A stretch of DNA of 64,000 nucleotides from assembly GCF_011386835.1 (NCBI RefSeq), contig NC_088795.1, forward strand, positions 98,826,434 through 98,890,433. The letters run 5' to 3'. Positions 21,891 to 32,880 of this stretch are shown one piece after another. Every line of letters starts with the position of its first letter. The stretch's first letter is position 1. The translations under genes were made by a program, and so were the position numbers. Source of the stretch: Chrysemys picta bellii (Eukaryota > Chordata > Testudines > Emydidae). The notes beneath the pieces were generated by a model. It searched no databases, had not been told where the DNA came from, and was given only the letters and a program-made list of their open reading frames with translations.

Positions 21891-21939
21891 TCAGTTCTTC
21901 ATCTCTTAATTCTTGTGTCTGTCTTGTCAATTTAGATTG

Positions 21940-22030
21940 TAAGTTCTTCAGGGCTGGGACTCTCTCACTATGCATATGTACAATGTGGCCCTGAGCTCAG
22001 ATGGTGCTCTAGGTGTTGCAGTAGTATAAA
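21940..22030 (+). repeat. LINE (L2/L3-like) 3' end fragment
   Basis: 'gattgtaagttcttcagggc' and 'tgggactctct' followed by 'ggtgctctaggtgttgcagt' match the 3' tail type seen again at 63285-63425. Assignment by motif recognition only. Confidence 0.5.
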
Positions 22031-22086
22031 CATAGGTGGAGGGCCAGTGGAGATTGCTGATCTTTATTTATATTGTGCTTTGTAAA

Positions 22087-22398
22087 CAGGGGCGGCTCTA
22101 TGTATTTTGCTGCCCCAAGCACCGCAGTGAGGCAGCCTTCGGCGGCATGACTGCAGGCGGTCCGCTGGTAACGCAGATTCGGTGGCATGCCTGCGGGAGG
22201 TCTGCCAGTCCTGCACCTTCGGCGTACCTGCCGCCGAATTGCCACCGAAGCCGCAGGACTGGCGGACCTCCCGCAGGCATGCCGCTGAAGGCAGCCTGAC
22301 TGCCGCCCTCACGGCGACCTCACGAAGCCGCAGGCCGCCCCCCACGGCTTGCCGCCCCAGGCACACGCTTGGTGCGCTGGTGCCTGGAGCCACCCCTG
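22087..22398. mobile_element. hAT-type MITE, 312 bp, TSD TTTGTAAA
   Basis: TIRs are CAGGGGCGGCTC and GAGCCACCCCTG. A perfect 8-bp duplication TTTGTAAA lies at 22079-22086 and 22399-22406. The GC-rich, palindrome-rich interior ('gccttcggcggcatg', 'tgccgctgaaggc') creates overlapping open frames that are not genes. Confidence 0.92.
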
Positions 22399-22718
22399 TT
22401 TGTAAATGATTTGGAACCACCATCTAGGAACCACCAGTTGCACCATGTTAGGCTATGTAACTGTGCAATGATATTACTGTTATTTCTCATCCTCCCTGCT
22501 CACTTCTCTCCTACTGTTTGTTACACACACTTGTGCATCATGCTTGAAATTAGGAATTACTTGGCACAATGGGGGCTCAGGCCTTACACGTCCTTTAGGC
22601 ACTACCATGCTTGTATCATTGTTACCCCATCCCAACCTCCCACCCCTCACCCATTTTTACTTTCACCCACCGGGTATGTTTTGTTATTTAGATTGTTCTT
22701 TGTGTCTATACAACACTG

Positions 22719-23235
22719 TGATGGGGTGTGTACCCCACACTGGTTCCAAAAGGGTTAATGTGGGCCTGAGTGACCATTTCACATACCATGTTGCACCTAG
22801 AGGGAGAGGATAAGAATGATTTGACTGAGGATGAAGCCCAGCTGAGGAGAGGCAGAGAGAGGACTATAAACAGAGGAAGTTGAGAGCAGAAGGGGGCTGT
22901 TATAAACTTCACAAGTGCCGGCTTCCTCCGGGCCCAGGGGATGCTCCGCCACAGGCCCCACCCCCACCTGACCCCTTTCTCCAAACTCCCACCCCTTCCT
23001 GCCCCTACTCCGCCCAAAGCCCCCACCCCACCCCTTCTCCCAAGCCTGGTTACTCTGGATGGGATAGACTTAAATTTTGGCCTGGCCAGAGAGACAAAGT
23101 CATGGGACGAGGTGGACCACCAGAGGACCAAAGCAGCTGTCGGCAAGGATGCCAGAGAGGGAGAAAGCAGCTATGCATTTCTGTCCACAAGGAGGTGATC
23201 TAGCAGTGAGTCCCTCCTCCTTCACAAGCACCTAG
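22719..23235 (+). mobile_element. LTR-like remnant, interrupted
   Basis: Begins 'tgtgatggggtgtgtacccc' and holds a TATA-like 'gactataaacagagg' near 22861. At about 22907-23045 a C-rich segment ('ccaggggatgctccgccaca') breaks continuity and looks like a separate insertion. No coding body is present. Tentative. Confidence 0.4.
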
Positions 23236-23371
23236 CACAATGGTTTCCCAACCTGTTTGAGACTTGTAGGTGATATTGCAATAATTAATAATACGCTAAG
23301 AGAAATTCTTACCACAGTCTCTTCAGGAGCTTCTCTTCAATCCCCTGCAAGAGCCTTTGGCTCTTATCTCT

Positions 23372-23455
23372 TAGGGTACGTCCAGACTACCCACCGGGTC
23401 GGCGGGTAGCGATCGATCTATCGGGGATCGATATATCGCGTCTGGCTTTACCAGT
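23372..23455. mobile_element. Truncated Harbinger-type MITE end
   Basis: 'agggtacgtccagactaccc' followed by 'gatcgatatatcgcgtctgg'. This is the left end only of the family present whole at 13033-13334. Confidence 0.55.
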
Positions 23456-23574
23456 TCAGAATCCAAACCAAAAGATTACTTATGAACCTGCATTCTTGGA
23501 TATTGTAAAGATGCCATGCCACACACTAAACATTCTACAGCACTGCCAGATTAACTTCACATAAATTCTATTAT

Positions 23575-23905
23575 GCTCATTTTACAGATTGAGAATCTGT
23601 GATAGGTTTAGTGACTTGCCCAGTGTCACATAGCCCTGGTCTACACTAGGGGAGGGGATCAATCTAAGTTACGCAACTACAGCTATTTGAACAACGTAGC
23701 TGAAGTCAACGTATTTAGATTGACTTACCGTGGAGTCTTCACGGCGGTGAGTCGATTGCTGCCGCTCCCCCGTCGACTCTGCTGGATCGATTGCTGCCTG
23801 CCAATCTGGCGGGTAGTGTAGACATACCCATCGTTTGTAGGAGGCAGAGCCAGGATCAGAACTCAAAAAGTTCCCAGCTTCCACTCTGAGGTCACAAATA
23901 ATCTG
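23575..23905 (+). repeat. MIR-type SINE split by a MITE
   Basis: 'gctcattttacagattgaga' and 'gtgacttgcccagtgtcaca' (23578-23630) are MIR. After the MITE at 23633-23829 the sequence resumes with 'ggaggcagagccaggatcag', the expected MIR continuation. Confidence 0.7.
23633..23829. mobile_element. Harbinger-type MITE inserted in MIR
   Basis: Left 'gccctggtctacactagg', right inverted 'tagtgtagacataccc'. Internal 'aagttacgcaactacagcta' matches the interior of the 13033-13334 MITE ('aagttacgcaacttcagcta'). Confidence 0.72.
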
Positions 23906-24941
23906 CCTCTCTACATCAGACATAGGAGAACAGCTCTTCTATTGAATTGCTTTAGTACTGCAGCGGTTCTCAAACTTCCTTGCACCGCGACCCTAGGGTT
24001 ACCATTCGTCCGGATTTACCCGGACATGTCCTCCTTTTTGTGCTAAAAATAGCGTCCGGGGGGGAATTTGTAAATCACTCAAAATGTCCGGGATTCCCCC
24101 CCAGGCAGAGCAGAGCGAGCGGCTGGGAGGGCTGCAGGAAAGTCACGGGCTGGACTCCGGAGCAGCTGTAGAGCTCCTCCTCCCCCCCCCTCCCTCCCTG
24201 TATTCTGAGCTGGCAGCTCCTCCTCCCCTGCAGCCCAGTGCCCCGCTCCGGCAGCACTGTGCAGGGGCAGGGACCGGGTTGTGTGTTGTGCTGGGGAGCG
24301 CAGCCACGTGTCCGGCTCGCACAGAGCCCAACACCATGTTCTGAGCAGCAGGGTAAGGGGGCCAGGGGGCAGGAGAAGGGGCAGGGAGGTTCTGGAGGGG
24401 GCAGTCAAGAGACGGGGGGGGTCGGGAGTTCGGGGGGGGGCTTTTTGGGGGGAGTGGAGAAAGTTTTGGGAAGTCAGAGTACAGGTAGGGGGTAGGGTCC
24501 TGGGGGGCAGTTGGGGGGGGTCTTAGGAGGGGGCAGTTAGGGGACAAGGAACAGGGAGTCTTAATGGCTCTCTTAATGGCTCTCCATGCGTTTCTGGACC
24601 CTCTCAGCTGTCGGGCTTGGACGGAAACATTGCCTGAGGGTAGTGAGAGAATGGGTTATCGGTGAGGTGGGGGTGGGCGTGAGCCCGGTCAATAGGGGCA
24701 ACCCCTACCAAGATCTGAGCCTTTTCTCACACGCCCGTTAGAGCTCGACATTATGCTGTTTGGGACCCGTCTTTGAGGAAAGCCTCTGGATTGCAAGTCC
24801 AACCGCTACCTCCTCGTGGTGAGAGTCGGTAACTGGCTTGGATAGCCAGGCGGATTACGGAGGACGAACCCACATCCCACATTCAGTGGGGTGTGGGACA
24901 GGGTTGGGCAGCCCCATATGGTGCCACATGGATGCCCCCCT

Positions 24942-25118
24942 GGTAAGGGTAGCCTCCCCCAGGTACGGGTTGACTCCCCCTGGTAAGGGTTAGATTCCCC
25001 CTGGTAAGGGTAGCCTCCCCCAGGCACGGGTTAGTTTCCCCCTGGAAAGGGTAAGTTTCCCCCAGGTACGGGTTAGTTTCCCCCTGGAAAGGGTTAGTTT
25101 CTCCCTGAGAAGGGTAAA
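24942..25118 (+). repeat. Tandem repeat in the R2 5' UTR
   Basis: About eight degenerate units of 20-23 bp of the form ccccctggtaagggtagcct / ccccaggtacgggttagttt, alternating 'gg(t/a)aaggg' and '(t/c)acggg'. They lie 145 bp upstream of the first ATG of the R2 frame. Confidence 0.88.
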
Positions 25119-25262
25119 TCTTTTAGCTATGGAAAAAAGTAATTTATATTTTTATACCGGATTGGCGCTGGACCGGGTTAATAACGCCCCCGCTGTTGGC
25201 TTTGATGCCCCGGCCGACAGTGTTAAATATATTAGGGGGGTGTGATCAGGGTTGCTGGACCA

Positions 25263-28200
25263 ATGGATAAAATGGTGTGGACTATAATGAAGTCTCATGA
25301 GAATGAGAGTGAGAATCAAGTCCTCCCAGTGGAGCATGGAGAGGAGGTAGAGGAGAATGTTTGTGATGATCGTGGTGAGGAGATTTTATCTATCTTACCG
25401 ATGGTTTTTACAAGGGACACTTTTAATGATTTAACTATGGACAGTTTTAATCCAGATTTTAAGTATTTAAGTACATTTGATGATCCATATGTTAGGGAAT
25501 CGGGATATCTTAATGCTCATTTAGTTAATGGGTCTAGTTTATTAAATAGTTTTAGACCAAGTACTGATTTTAATAGGGATCGTAATAAGGATCTTAACAG
25601 TACTGGTAGTAATATAAATATATTAGAAAGTAGTTCGTGGAAGGATGGGGTTTTTTATTTAGAGTATCCCGTTGATAGTTTTAATTGTCCAATATGTCCC
25701 CAGATATTACCAACATTTGGTAAATGGGCCAAACACATTAATGTGGTTCATAAAAGTAAAGCCATACGAGTTGTATGTAGTAAATGTGGAAAATCTTCTC
25801 AATATCGTAATATAGCTTGCCACTACCCCAAGTGCATACCCAAGAAGGCGGATACCCCAATGAAGAGCCATACGTGCTCGGTCTGTGGGCTTGGTTTTCA
25901 TACTAGATCTGGATTGAGCCAAAACTGTAGACATAGACACCCTGCTGTGAGGAATGAGCAAAGAAAAGAAGATATGGCTGCTAAAAGTAAGATCAAAGAG
26001 GGATCGATTAGATCTCGTATATGGACCAAAGATGAGGTTGCGCAGCTTATACAGTTGGAAAGGAAATATATTGGGAAAAGGAATATAAATAAATGTATTG
26101 AGAGCGAGATGAGGACCAAAACGAATAAACAAATATCAGATAAAAGACGAGAATTAGCAAAGAAGAAGTTAGTGGTAACAGGAGATAGGGAGGAAGTGAC
26201 TGAGGTAGAGGACATTAGAGTAAATATATTAGAAATTCCGCCCCCAAGAGAGAGGATTTTCCCACTAAAAGGACATCCAGAAGTGGATTTAGTGGAGAAA
26301 ATATGTAAACGGGGAAAACAAAGTAGGGAGGGAAGAGAAATAATAAATAGTTTAGGGGAAATTGAAGGATTATTAAAGGAGGATTTAACAAAAGCTCTCG
26401 GATGGGCAATGTTGGAAAAATTATGTTATTCATTAGTAGAGGGAAAGGACCCTAGAAATGAAAGTCAAATAGAGTTGAGGAATCAAGGAAAAGGGAAGAT
26501 GAGAAAGGAGGGGAGAAGGAAGCAATTTAATGCAAGTAGGAGATATGCTACAAAGAAAGCTAAGTATAAATTCTATCAACAATTATTTGATAAGGATAGA
26601 AGAAGATTGACTCGCATTATAATGGGAGAGCCAGATAAGGCTAAGTGTGCTATCCCTATGAAAGAAATTGAGGAATACTATGTAAATATTTTGGGAACAA
26701 TTGGACATGGTAATATGATAGGGTGGCCATCATCCACAGAGAATGCGGATAATGATATATTAATGAGTCCGATCTCTGTGGATGAGATTAGAATAGCTTT
26801 AAGAGAAATAAGAAAAGATAGTGCTCCTGGCCCAGATAAAGTAAAAGTGAGCAATTTGTGGGATATTTTTAATTTAGACTCCTTAATACTTACAAAAATT
26901 TTTAATATATGGTTTCTAAATAGACAGGTACCAGATGAATTTAAGAAAAATAGAACGATTTTAATACCAAAGACACAAGATGAGGAGGAAGTGAAGAAGT
27001 TAACATCTTGGAGACCATTGACAATTGGGTCAGTTTGGATTAGAATCTATACCAAAATATTAGCAAAAAGACTGGTGGAAACAGTTAAGATATGTAGTAG
27101 ACAAAAAGGGTTTATATCCGCCCCTGGGTGTGAGGAAAATATTGCTATATTAGATAATTTGATTAAAGGGGCTAAACGAAATGGGAATGAAATTGCAATA
27201 GTGTTTGTAGATCTGGCTAAAGCATTTGATTCTGTGGGACACGGACATATAATAGCCGGGTTGAGAAGATTTGGTATAGATGAACATTTTATAGATATTA
27301 TTAGGGACCTTTATGATAATTGCACAACTAGGGTATGGGTGGGTGATGAAGCTACTGAGTCTATTTTAATTAGGAGGTGGGTCAAGCAGGGTGACCCGTT
27401 GTCCCCAATTTTGTTTAATATTGCTATGGATCCCCTTTTAACTAGATTAGAAGTAGAAGGAAGTGGTTTTTATGTTAAGGGTAATAGTGTCACGTCATTG
27501 GCTTTTGCCGATGATGTGGCAATTTTAAGTAGCTCATATAAAGGAATGATCAAAAATTTGGGTATCTTAGAGCAGTTTTGTAAAAATACTAATCTCTCTG
27601 TTAATGTGAAGAAAACGAAAGGCTTTCATATTTTAACTAAACATAAAACCTATGTAGTTAATCCTAAGGATAATTGGCAGATAGGGTCAGAGGAGATTGA
27701 ATATGTTCAACCAGGGGATTTTGAAAAATATTTAGGAGCTAGAATAGATCCCTGGATAGGTGTAGGGGGACCGGTACTTAAAGAAAAATTGAAAGATTGG
27801 AGTGAGAATTTAATTAAGGCCCCATTAAAACCGGCCCCAAAAATATTAATTTTACAGACATACATCTTACCGAAGCTATTTTATAATCTTCTTTTAATAG
27901 AACCCCCTTTTAATCTTTTAGATGATCTTGATGTGTTAGTTAGAAAAATAGTTAAAGAGATTTTACATTTACCTCAGTGTACCACAGATGGGATATTTTA
28001 TTCTAGAGGTAAGGATGGTGGTTTAGCTCTCACTAAGTTTAGTGTGCAAATCCCAAATATGTTAATTCGTAAATGGAGGAGACATATTGTCTCGAGAGAT
28101 GATTGGATGGACCTATCTTATCTATATGCAGGAGAAAATCTTGTGGATAAAATATTGTTCTTTAGTGCAGTAACATCTCATCCCAAGAAATGGAGGGAAG

Positions 28201-28913
28201 AGGAATTTTTAAGATGGTCGGAACTGAGATGTCAGGGAATAGGGATAAAATATTTTTAAAATGATTTAATTAGTAATTCGATTTTTAGAAACTCTAGTAA
28301 AGTTAAATCGTCAGCGTATATCGCAGCATTGCAGCTTAGGGCAAATATTTATCCTACTAGGGAGACATTAGCAAGAGGAAGAGGAGGTGTGAATGCTCTT
28401 TGTAGATGGTGCGGTAAAGTGCGGGAGACTGTTCCCCATATCTCAGGACAATGTTATAAGACTAAGAATGCTAGGATAAAAAGGCATAATAGAGTAGTGT
28501 CTGCAGTTGTAGATAAGGTTGGTAAATTAGGGTGGAAGGCAATAATAGAGCCCCATTTGAGAAATAGTAAGGGTGAGTTAAGAAAGCCGGATATTATATT
28601 TATAAAAGGAGATACAGCAGTGGTGGTTGATGTTACAGTGCGATGGGAGGATAATGCCGGAAGTTTGGAACAAGCCCACAGTGAGAAGGTGGCTTATTAT
28701 CTTGAGTTAGAGGAAGAAATTAAAAACTTAACGGGAGGTAAAAATATCCACTTCTTTGGTTTTGTGCTTGGGGCGCGTGGCAAGTGGAGTGAAGGGAATA
28801 ATGATTTGTTACGATTATTGGGAATGGACAGAAGTAAAAATTTTAAGGAGAGTATATGTAGACTTGTTTTATATTCCACTATTGGTATGATGGCTATATT
28901 CAGTGACAGGTAA
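25263..28913 (+). CDS. R2 retrotransposon protein (reverse transcriptase and endonuclease), one internal stop
   Basis: Target-primed reverse transcription protein. The frame opens after a stop at 25233; the first ATG is 25263. Domains by residue: acidic N-terminus; three zinc fingers, CCHH at about 142-163, CCHC-like at 172-191 and CCHH at 205-226; a Myb-like segment near 253-298 starting 'RIWTKDEVAQLI'; reverse transcriptase at about 500-800 with 'APGPDKV', 'VDLAKAFDSVGHG', 'KQGDPLSPILFN' and the catalytic FADD at about 748-751. The C-terminus has a Cys/His motif CRWCGKVRETVPHISGQC (from about 1047) and a PD-(D/E)XK endonuclease, 'ELRKPDIIF' then 'VVVDVTV' (about 1106-1124). Three fingers fit the R2-A type. 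An in-frame TAA at 28257-28259 (codon about 999) separates the endonuclease from the rest; the frame is otherwise open for 1,216 codons. Low GC contrasts with the hAT host. Confidence 0.93.
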
Positions 28914-29205
28914 AGATCCCGGAGTTTCCATTCCGTGTATGTTGCCAAAACTAAATTTTAGCTATTTTGGTTTCCATGCTCTAAATTTTCAAATTTTTAA
29001 TATTGTTTTGAACATTAACATATTTAGTGTTATTTAATATCTGTCCTTCAATAGAATGGTTTTAACTATATAATAAATACTTATTAATGGATGAAATTCC
29101 AATTTAAATTATTAGTTTATTTTTTTTTTTTAACTACTGGATGTGGATGCGGACTGGCCGCGTATAGTAACCAGGAAAGGGCAGGTAGTCACGCCTGTAC
29201 ATAAA
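28914..29205 (+). other. R2 3' UTR
   Basis: AT-rich with a T-run (about 29119-29132), then a GC-richer end, 'ggatgcggactggccgcgta' and 'caggaaagggcaggtagtca'. In R2 elements the 3' UTR is the structured RNA recognised by the reverse transcriptase; that role is inferred here. There is no poly(A) tail beyond 'ataaa'. Confidence 0.65.
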
Positions 29206-29913
29206 TAGGGGGTGGGGTTCTGGAGGGCAGTTAGGAGCAGGGGTCCCAGGAGGGGGCAGTCAGGGGACAAGGAGCGGTGGGGGTGGGGGGTTGGGAGTTC
29301 TGGGGGGGAGCTGTCAGGGGGCAGGAGTGGGGAGAGGGATCGGAGCAGTCAGGGGACAGGGAGCAGAGGGGTTTAGATGGGTTGGGAGTTCTGGGGGGGG
29401 CTGTCAGGGGGTGGGGAGTGGTTGGATGGGGCGTGGGAGTCCCAGGGGTCTGTCTGGGGGTGGGGGTGTGGATAAGGGTTGGGGCAGTCAGGGGACAAGA
29501 GGCAGGGAGGCTTAGATAGGGGGTGGAGTCCTGGGGGGCAGTTAGGGGCAGGGGTCCCAGGAGGGGGCAGTCAGGGGACAAGGAACGGGGGGAGGGTTGG
29601 GGGTTTTGGGGGGGGGAGTGGGAGCGGCAGGGGCGGGGCTAGGGCGGGGCTCCTCCCGTCCTCTTTTTTGATTGCTGAAATATGGTAACCCTACGCGACC
29701 CCCTTCTGAAAACAAAAATTACTGCACGACCCCAGGAGGGGGACCAAAGCCTGAGCCTGCCCAAGCCCCACTGCCCTGGGTAGGGGTAGTGGCTGAAGCC
29801 CTTGGGTCAATGGTCTGTAACCTGAGCCCTGCTGCCCCGGGCAGTGGGGCTTGGCTTTTGGCTTTGGTCCTGGGCGACGGAGCTCAGGCTTTGGCCCCGG
29901 GCCCCAACAAGTC

Positions 29914-30109
29914 TAGGGTGACCAGATGAGATGAAGAAAATATCGGGACACCGGGGGGGAGGGCAAAAAAAAAAAAAGCCGAGTGCTGCAGGCCAGCTGA
30001 GAGGGAAAAAAAAAAAAAAAAGCCAGCGCAAAATATCGGGACAAAATATCGGGACAAACAGCTCAAAATCAGGATGGACCTGATTTTATCGGGACATCTG
30101 GTCACCCTA
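29914..30109. mobile_element. hAT-type MITE, TSD AACAAGTC
   Basis: TIRs are TAGGGTGACCAGATGAG and CATCTGGTCACCCTA. Perfect 8-bp duplication AACAAGTC at 29906-29913 and 30110-30117. The interior has 'aaaatatcgggac' repeats and two A-runs. Family member at 44044-44166. Confidence 0.92.
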
Positions 30110-30199
30110 AACAAGTCTAACACCAGTCCTGGCAACCCCATTTTGGAGTCGCGACCCACTTTGGGGTCCCAGCATACAATTTGAGAACCGTTATGGGTA

Positions 30200-31795
30200 G
30201 CTCCTTGTAGTCGCCTCAGGAATCTCCCTCTCAACTCCCCCTCCTTTGGTTGACATGCAGCTGGTTACCATAGAATTGAGAAGAACACTTTTTTTCTAAA
30301 AGCAAATGTATATTCAGATAGGAAAGTTGTATGTTTGTATCCCTTTCCCCTCACCCTCAATAATCCTGGAGGGAGTAATTTGCAGTTTGCCATTAATCAC
30401 TGGAATAGGTGCATTTGATATCCACCTAATTGCTGGAGGTGTGGCAGGGTTAATATGGCAGTATAAACAAGGGCATGCCCTTGGCTAAACACAGAAAGCT
30501 CACGTAATGATTGTGTAACCATGCCTAGGAGTAACTCTCATAGTTAAAGGGTCCCTCTGCAACTATTCCCTCTGTTCCCTCCCACAGGGCCAAGCATAGT
30601 GGAGCACTTCACTTCTTTCTGGCCCTTTCAAACACTGGCTGCTACTTGGGGTTATAGACAGCATATCTGCTGGCTCTGGGTTTTTTGAACATGCAAAGGA
30701 AGCTAAAAAATAGCCATTACAAACAGCGTTATCGGATGACCAAAGTGTTATATAGATACAGTTCACTGTCCATGCATACTGCCTCCGGTATCACAGAAGG
30801 CTTTTGAGAATATCATTAGCAAGGGTTTTTATCATTAAAACATCTATCATTAGCAAGCAATAACACACTGCGTTGTCTACTCCTCTAAGCAAGGGCTAGG
30901 AAACTGCCAGCAGACTGCAAAAGAAATCAGCTGTCCAATTCTGAAAAGCCAAATAATATCCATCAGTTGCCCCTGACACCCTAAAGTCCCATCTGTCTCC
31001 ACCACCCTAACACATCTACACTGACCTTGCCACTGTGTCATTACTCTAAGGACTAGTCCCTAGAGGAGGCTATGCCAAGTGAGTGCAGTATGCAAATGTA
31101 GAACCCCTTTCATGATTTATAATAAGTTTGCAGTTAAGCAGTCCCCTGACTTCCCGGCATTTGCTCCCAGTCTTGATTACTCCAGTTTTTGTTCATTCTT
31201 AGAAACCAACACAAACCTGTTTACTGACTAATGGCCTGGGTTTCTGATTACCCTGAGCTGTGGGAGTTGTCCCAAAACATCTCTTCTGTTGTGACTGCAT
31301 TAACTGGCATCTCTTTGAAATGCAGACTCCTGGTGATTGACTTCCAAACAAGTGGAGCTGAATGGGGGTTTAGACAGATTAACATTCTAACAGCAAGTGG
31401 CAGCCATTCCAAGAAGCTAAATCAAATCCTCAAGTGCTCATTAGCAAGGCCAAAAAAAACCCAAAAAAAACCCCCTATTTTAGAATGAAAACAGAGAAAA
31501 TTTTGCCACATAAAGGACAGATCTTTGGGGCAGCCGCTTTCTTTACTGAATCAGACTTTCATTCTATCCCCTTAAAACAGTAGGTAATGTGGCAACTGCA
31601 GGCTAACATTTTTTTTATATAACTATGTATGAAGGCTAAAATGAATCAATATTCAGGTTCAATTCAAGTTCAGATGCAATCAGGTAAAGTTCATATTGCA
31701 CTATACAAGAAAACAGAACTATGATACTTCAATGTTAGGAAGGTAAACAGCAGCAGTAGTGTTTATCCTGTGTTACAAGGTCTGTTACACACTTA
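30200..31795. other. No gene seen
   Basis: Unique-looking DNA. Short frames (30306-30488, 30563-30766 -, 31231-31488) show no domain. Two closely spaced A-runs lie near 31450-31476. Confidence 0.45.
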
Positions 31796-31992
31796 GGCCT
31801 TGTCTACACTGCCACTTACAGCACTGAAACTTTCTTCGCTCAGGAGTGTGAAAAAACACCCGCCTGGGAGATGCAAGTTTCAGTGCTGTAAAGTGGCAGT
31901 GTAGATAGTGCTACAGCTCTCCTAGCGCTGGTAACTATTCCCCTCGCAGAGGTGGTTTTATTACAGTGCTGGGAGAGCTCTCTCCCACCACC
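31796..31992. mobile_element. Truncated Harbinger-type MITE
   Basis: Left TIR 'ggccttgtctacactgcc' after TTA (31793-31795), then 'cacttacagcactgaaactt' and 'agtgtgaaaaaacacccgcc'. The right TIR is missing: the element ends where gypsy-like sequence starts, near 31993. Confidence 0.6.
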
Positions 31993-32880
31993 TGGAAGTG
32001 CTGATGAATTCAGATGACTCTGGTAATTTCATGGACTTGGATTTGTGCACGCACATGATCCTGGTCCAGCATAAAAGCTTTCCAGACTTGGTGGAGTCTA
32101 TTGATGGGTCGCTCCTCTTATTGGGCGCAGTTACCCACCAGACTGTCCCTTTGGAGGTCACCACCCTCCAGGGTCATCAAGAAATCCTCCATTTCAGGCT
32201 CATTCAAACCCCACACTTCCCAGTTATCCTCAGCTTGATCTGGTTTGCCACCCACTTTCTGCATATCTGTTAGCAGGCCAGTGCAATACATATCATCTCT
32301 TTGCACTGTCGGCAGCCTTGTGTCCCCAAACCTAGTCATGTCATAAGCCCTCTGCAGCTCAGTTTGCCTCCTCGGAGAATCCAAGACTGAGGCTGTTATT
32401 TTGCAGGTAATCTGCATTTTCTCCTACCTCTTCTGCAACACCTGCAAATACCAGGACATCAACATGTTCAATAAGAAGAATATAGACACTTTGCCACCTC
32501 ATCACAGTTACGACTGCCTCATTGACCTTCACCTGGAAGCAGAGATTCCTTTCAGTCACATCTACTCCCTCTCAGAGCCTGAACTACAGGCTCTCTGGAG
32601 CTACCATCAAAGGGGTTTCATTCATCCATCCATATCTTCATTTGGGCCACTGATCTACTTTGTAAAGAAGGACAGATCTCTGCGGCCCTGTGTAGACAAC
32701 AGGGTGCTAAACAAGGTTACCATTTGGAACTGGTATCCCCTGCCCCTTATCAACAAGCTTTGTGAATAAACTACACTCTGCCAAGGTCTTCATAAAGTTA
32801 GACAACCGCACAGTTTATAACCTGGTGCAGATTAGGAAGGGAGACCTTCTGTACCCATTACGGACATTTCAAATATCTAG

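Larger units (their letters stand above)
24564..29205 (+). mobile_element. R2-type non-LTR retrotransposon, near full length
   Basis: It has a 5' UTR (about 0.7 kb) with tandem repeats, one long open frame (25263-28913) and a ~0.3 kb 3' UTR ending 'cacgcctgtacataaa'. The downstream flank starts TAG; the upstream flank ends gagTCTTA. The hAT tandem unit elsewhere reads 'ggcttagatagggggtgg', so the insertion lies within a 'ctta(ga)tag' site that resembles the canonical R2 28S target around TTAAGG/TAG. No 28S sequence surrounds it. The first and last bases are inferred, to within about 10 bp on the 5' side. Confidence 0.88.
23994..29693. mobile_element. hAT-type element hosting the R2 insertion
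   Basis: Starts TAGGGTTACCATTCGTCCGG and ends ATATGGTAACCCTA. A perfect 8-bp duplication CGCGACCC lies at 23986-23993 and 29694-29701. Same family as 2268-3930. The interior is G-rich and repetitive ('ggcagtcaggggacaagga' units at 24350-24560 and 29206-29640), which produces spurious open frames on both strands. R2 lies between 24564 and 29205. Confidence 0.88.
23961..30195. mobile_element. hAT-type MITE, outermost host of a nested stack
   Basis: Left end 'cagcggttctcaaacttcct', right end (reverse complement) 'cataacggttctcaaattg'. The right portion reads 'gcgacccactttggggtccc'. It contains two later hAT insertions (23994-29693 and 29914-30109). I could not confirm its own target duplication. 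Confidence 0.6.

Noticed and set aside
24075..24547. Overlapping frames on both strands near an 'ATG' in G-rich DNA
   Set aside because: Inside the hAT element 23994-29693; low-complexity C/G-rich sequence. The same applies to 29231-29688.
24942..25118. CRISPR-like array
   Set aside because: Units are directly adjacent and degenerate, without unique spacers, in a eukaryotic retrotransposon 5' UTR.
24564..25241. Possible rRNA fragment (TCTTAA, TAG motifs)
   Set aside because: Only a few bases resemble the 28S R2 target; there is no extended 28S sequence on either side.
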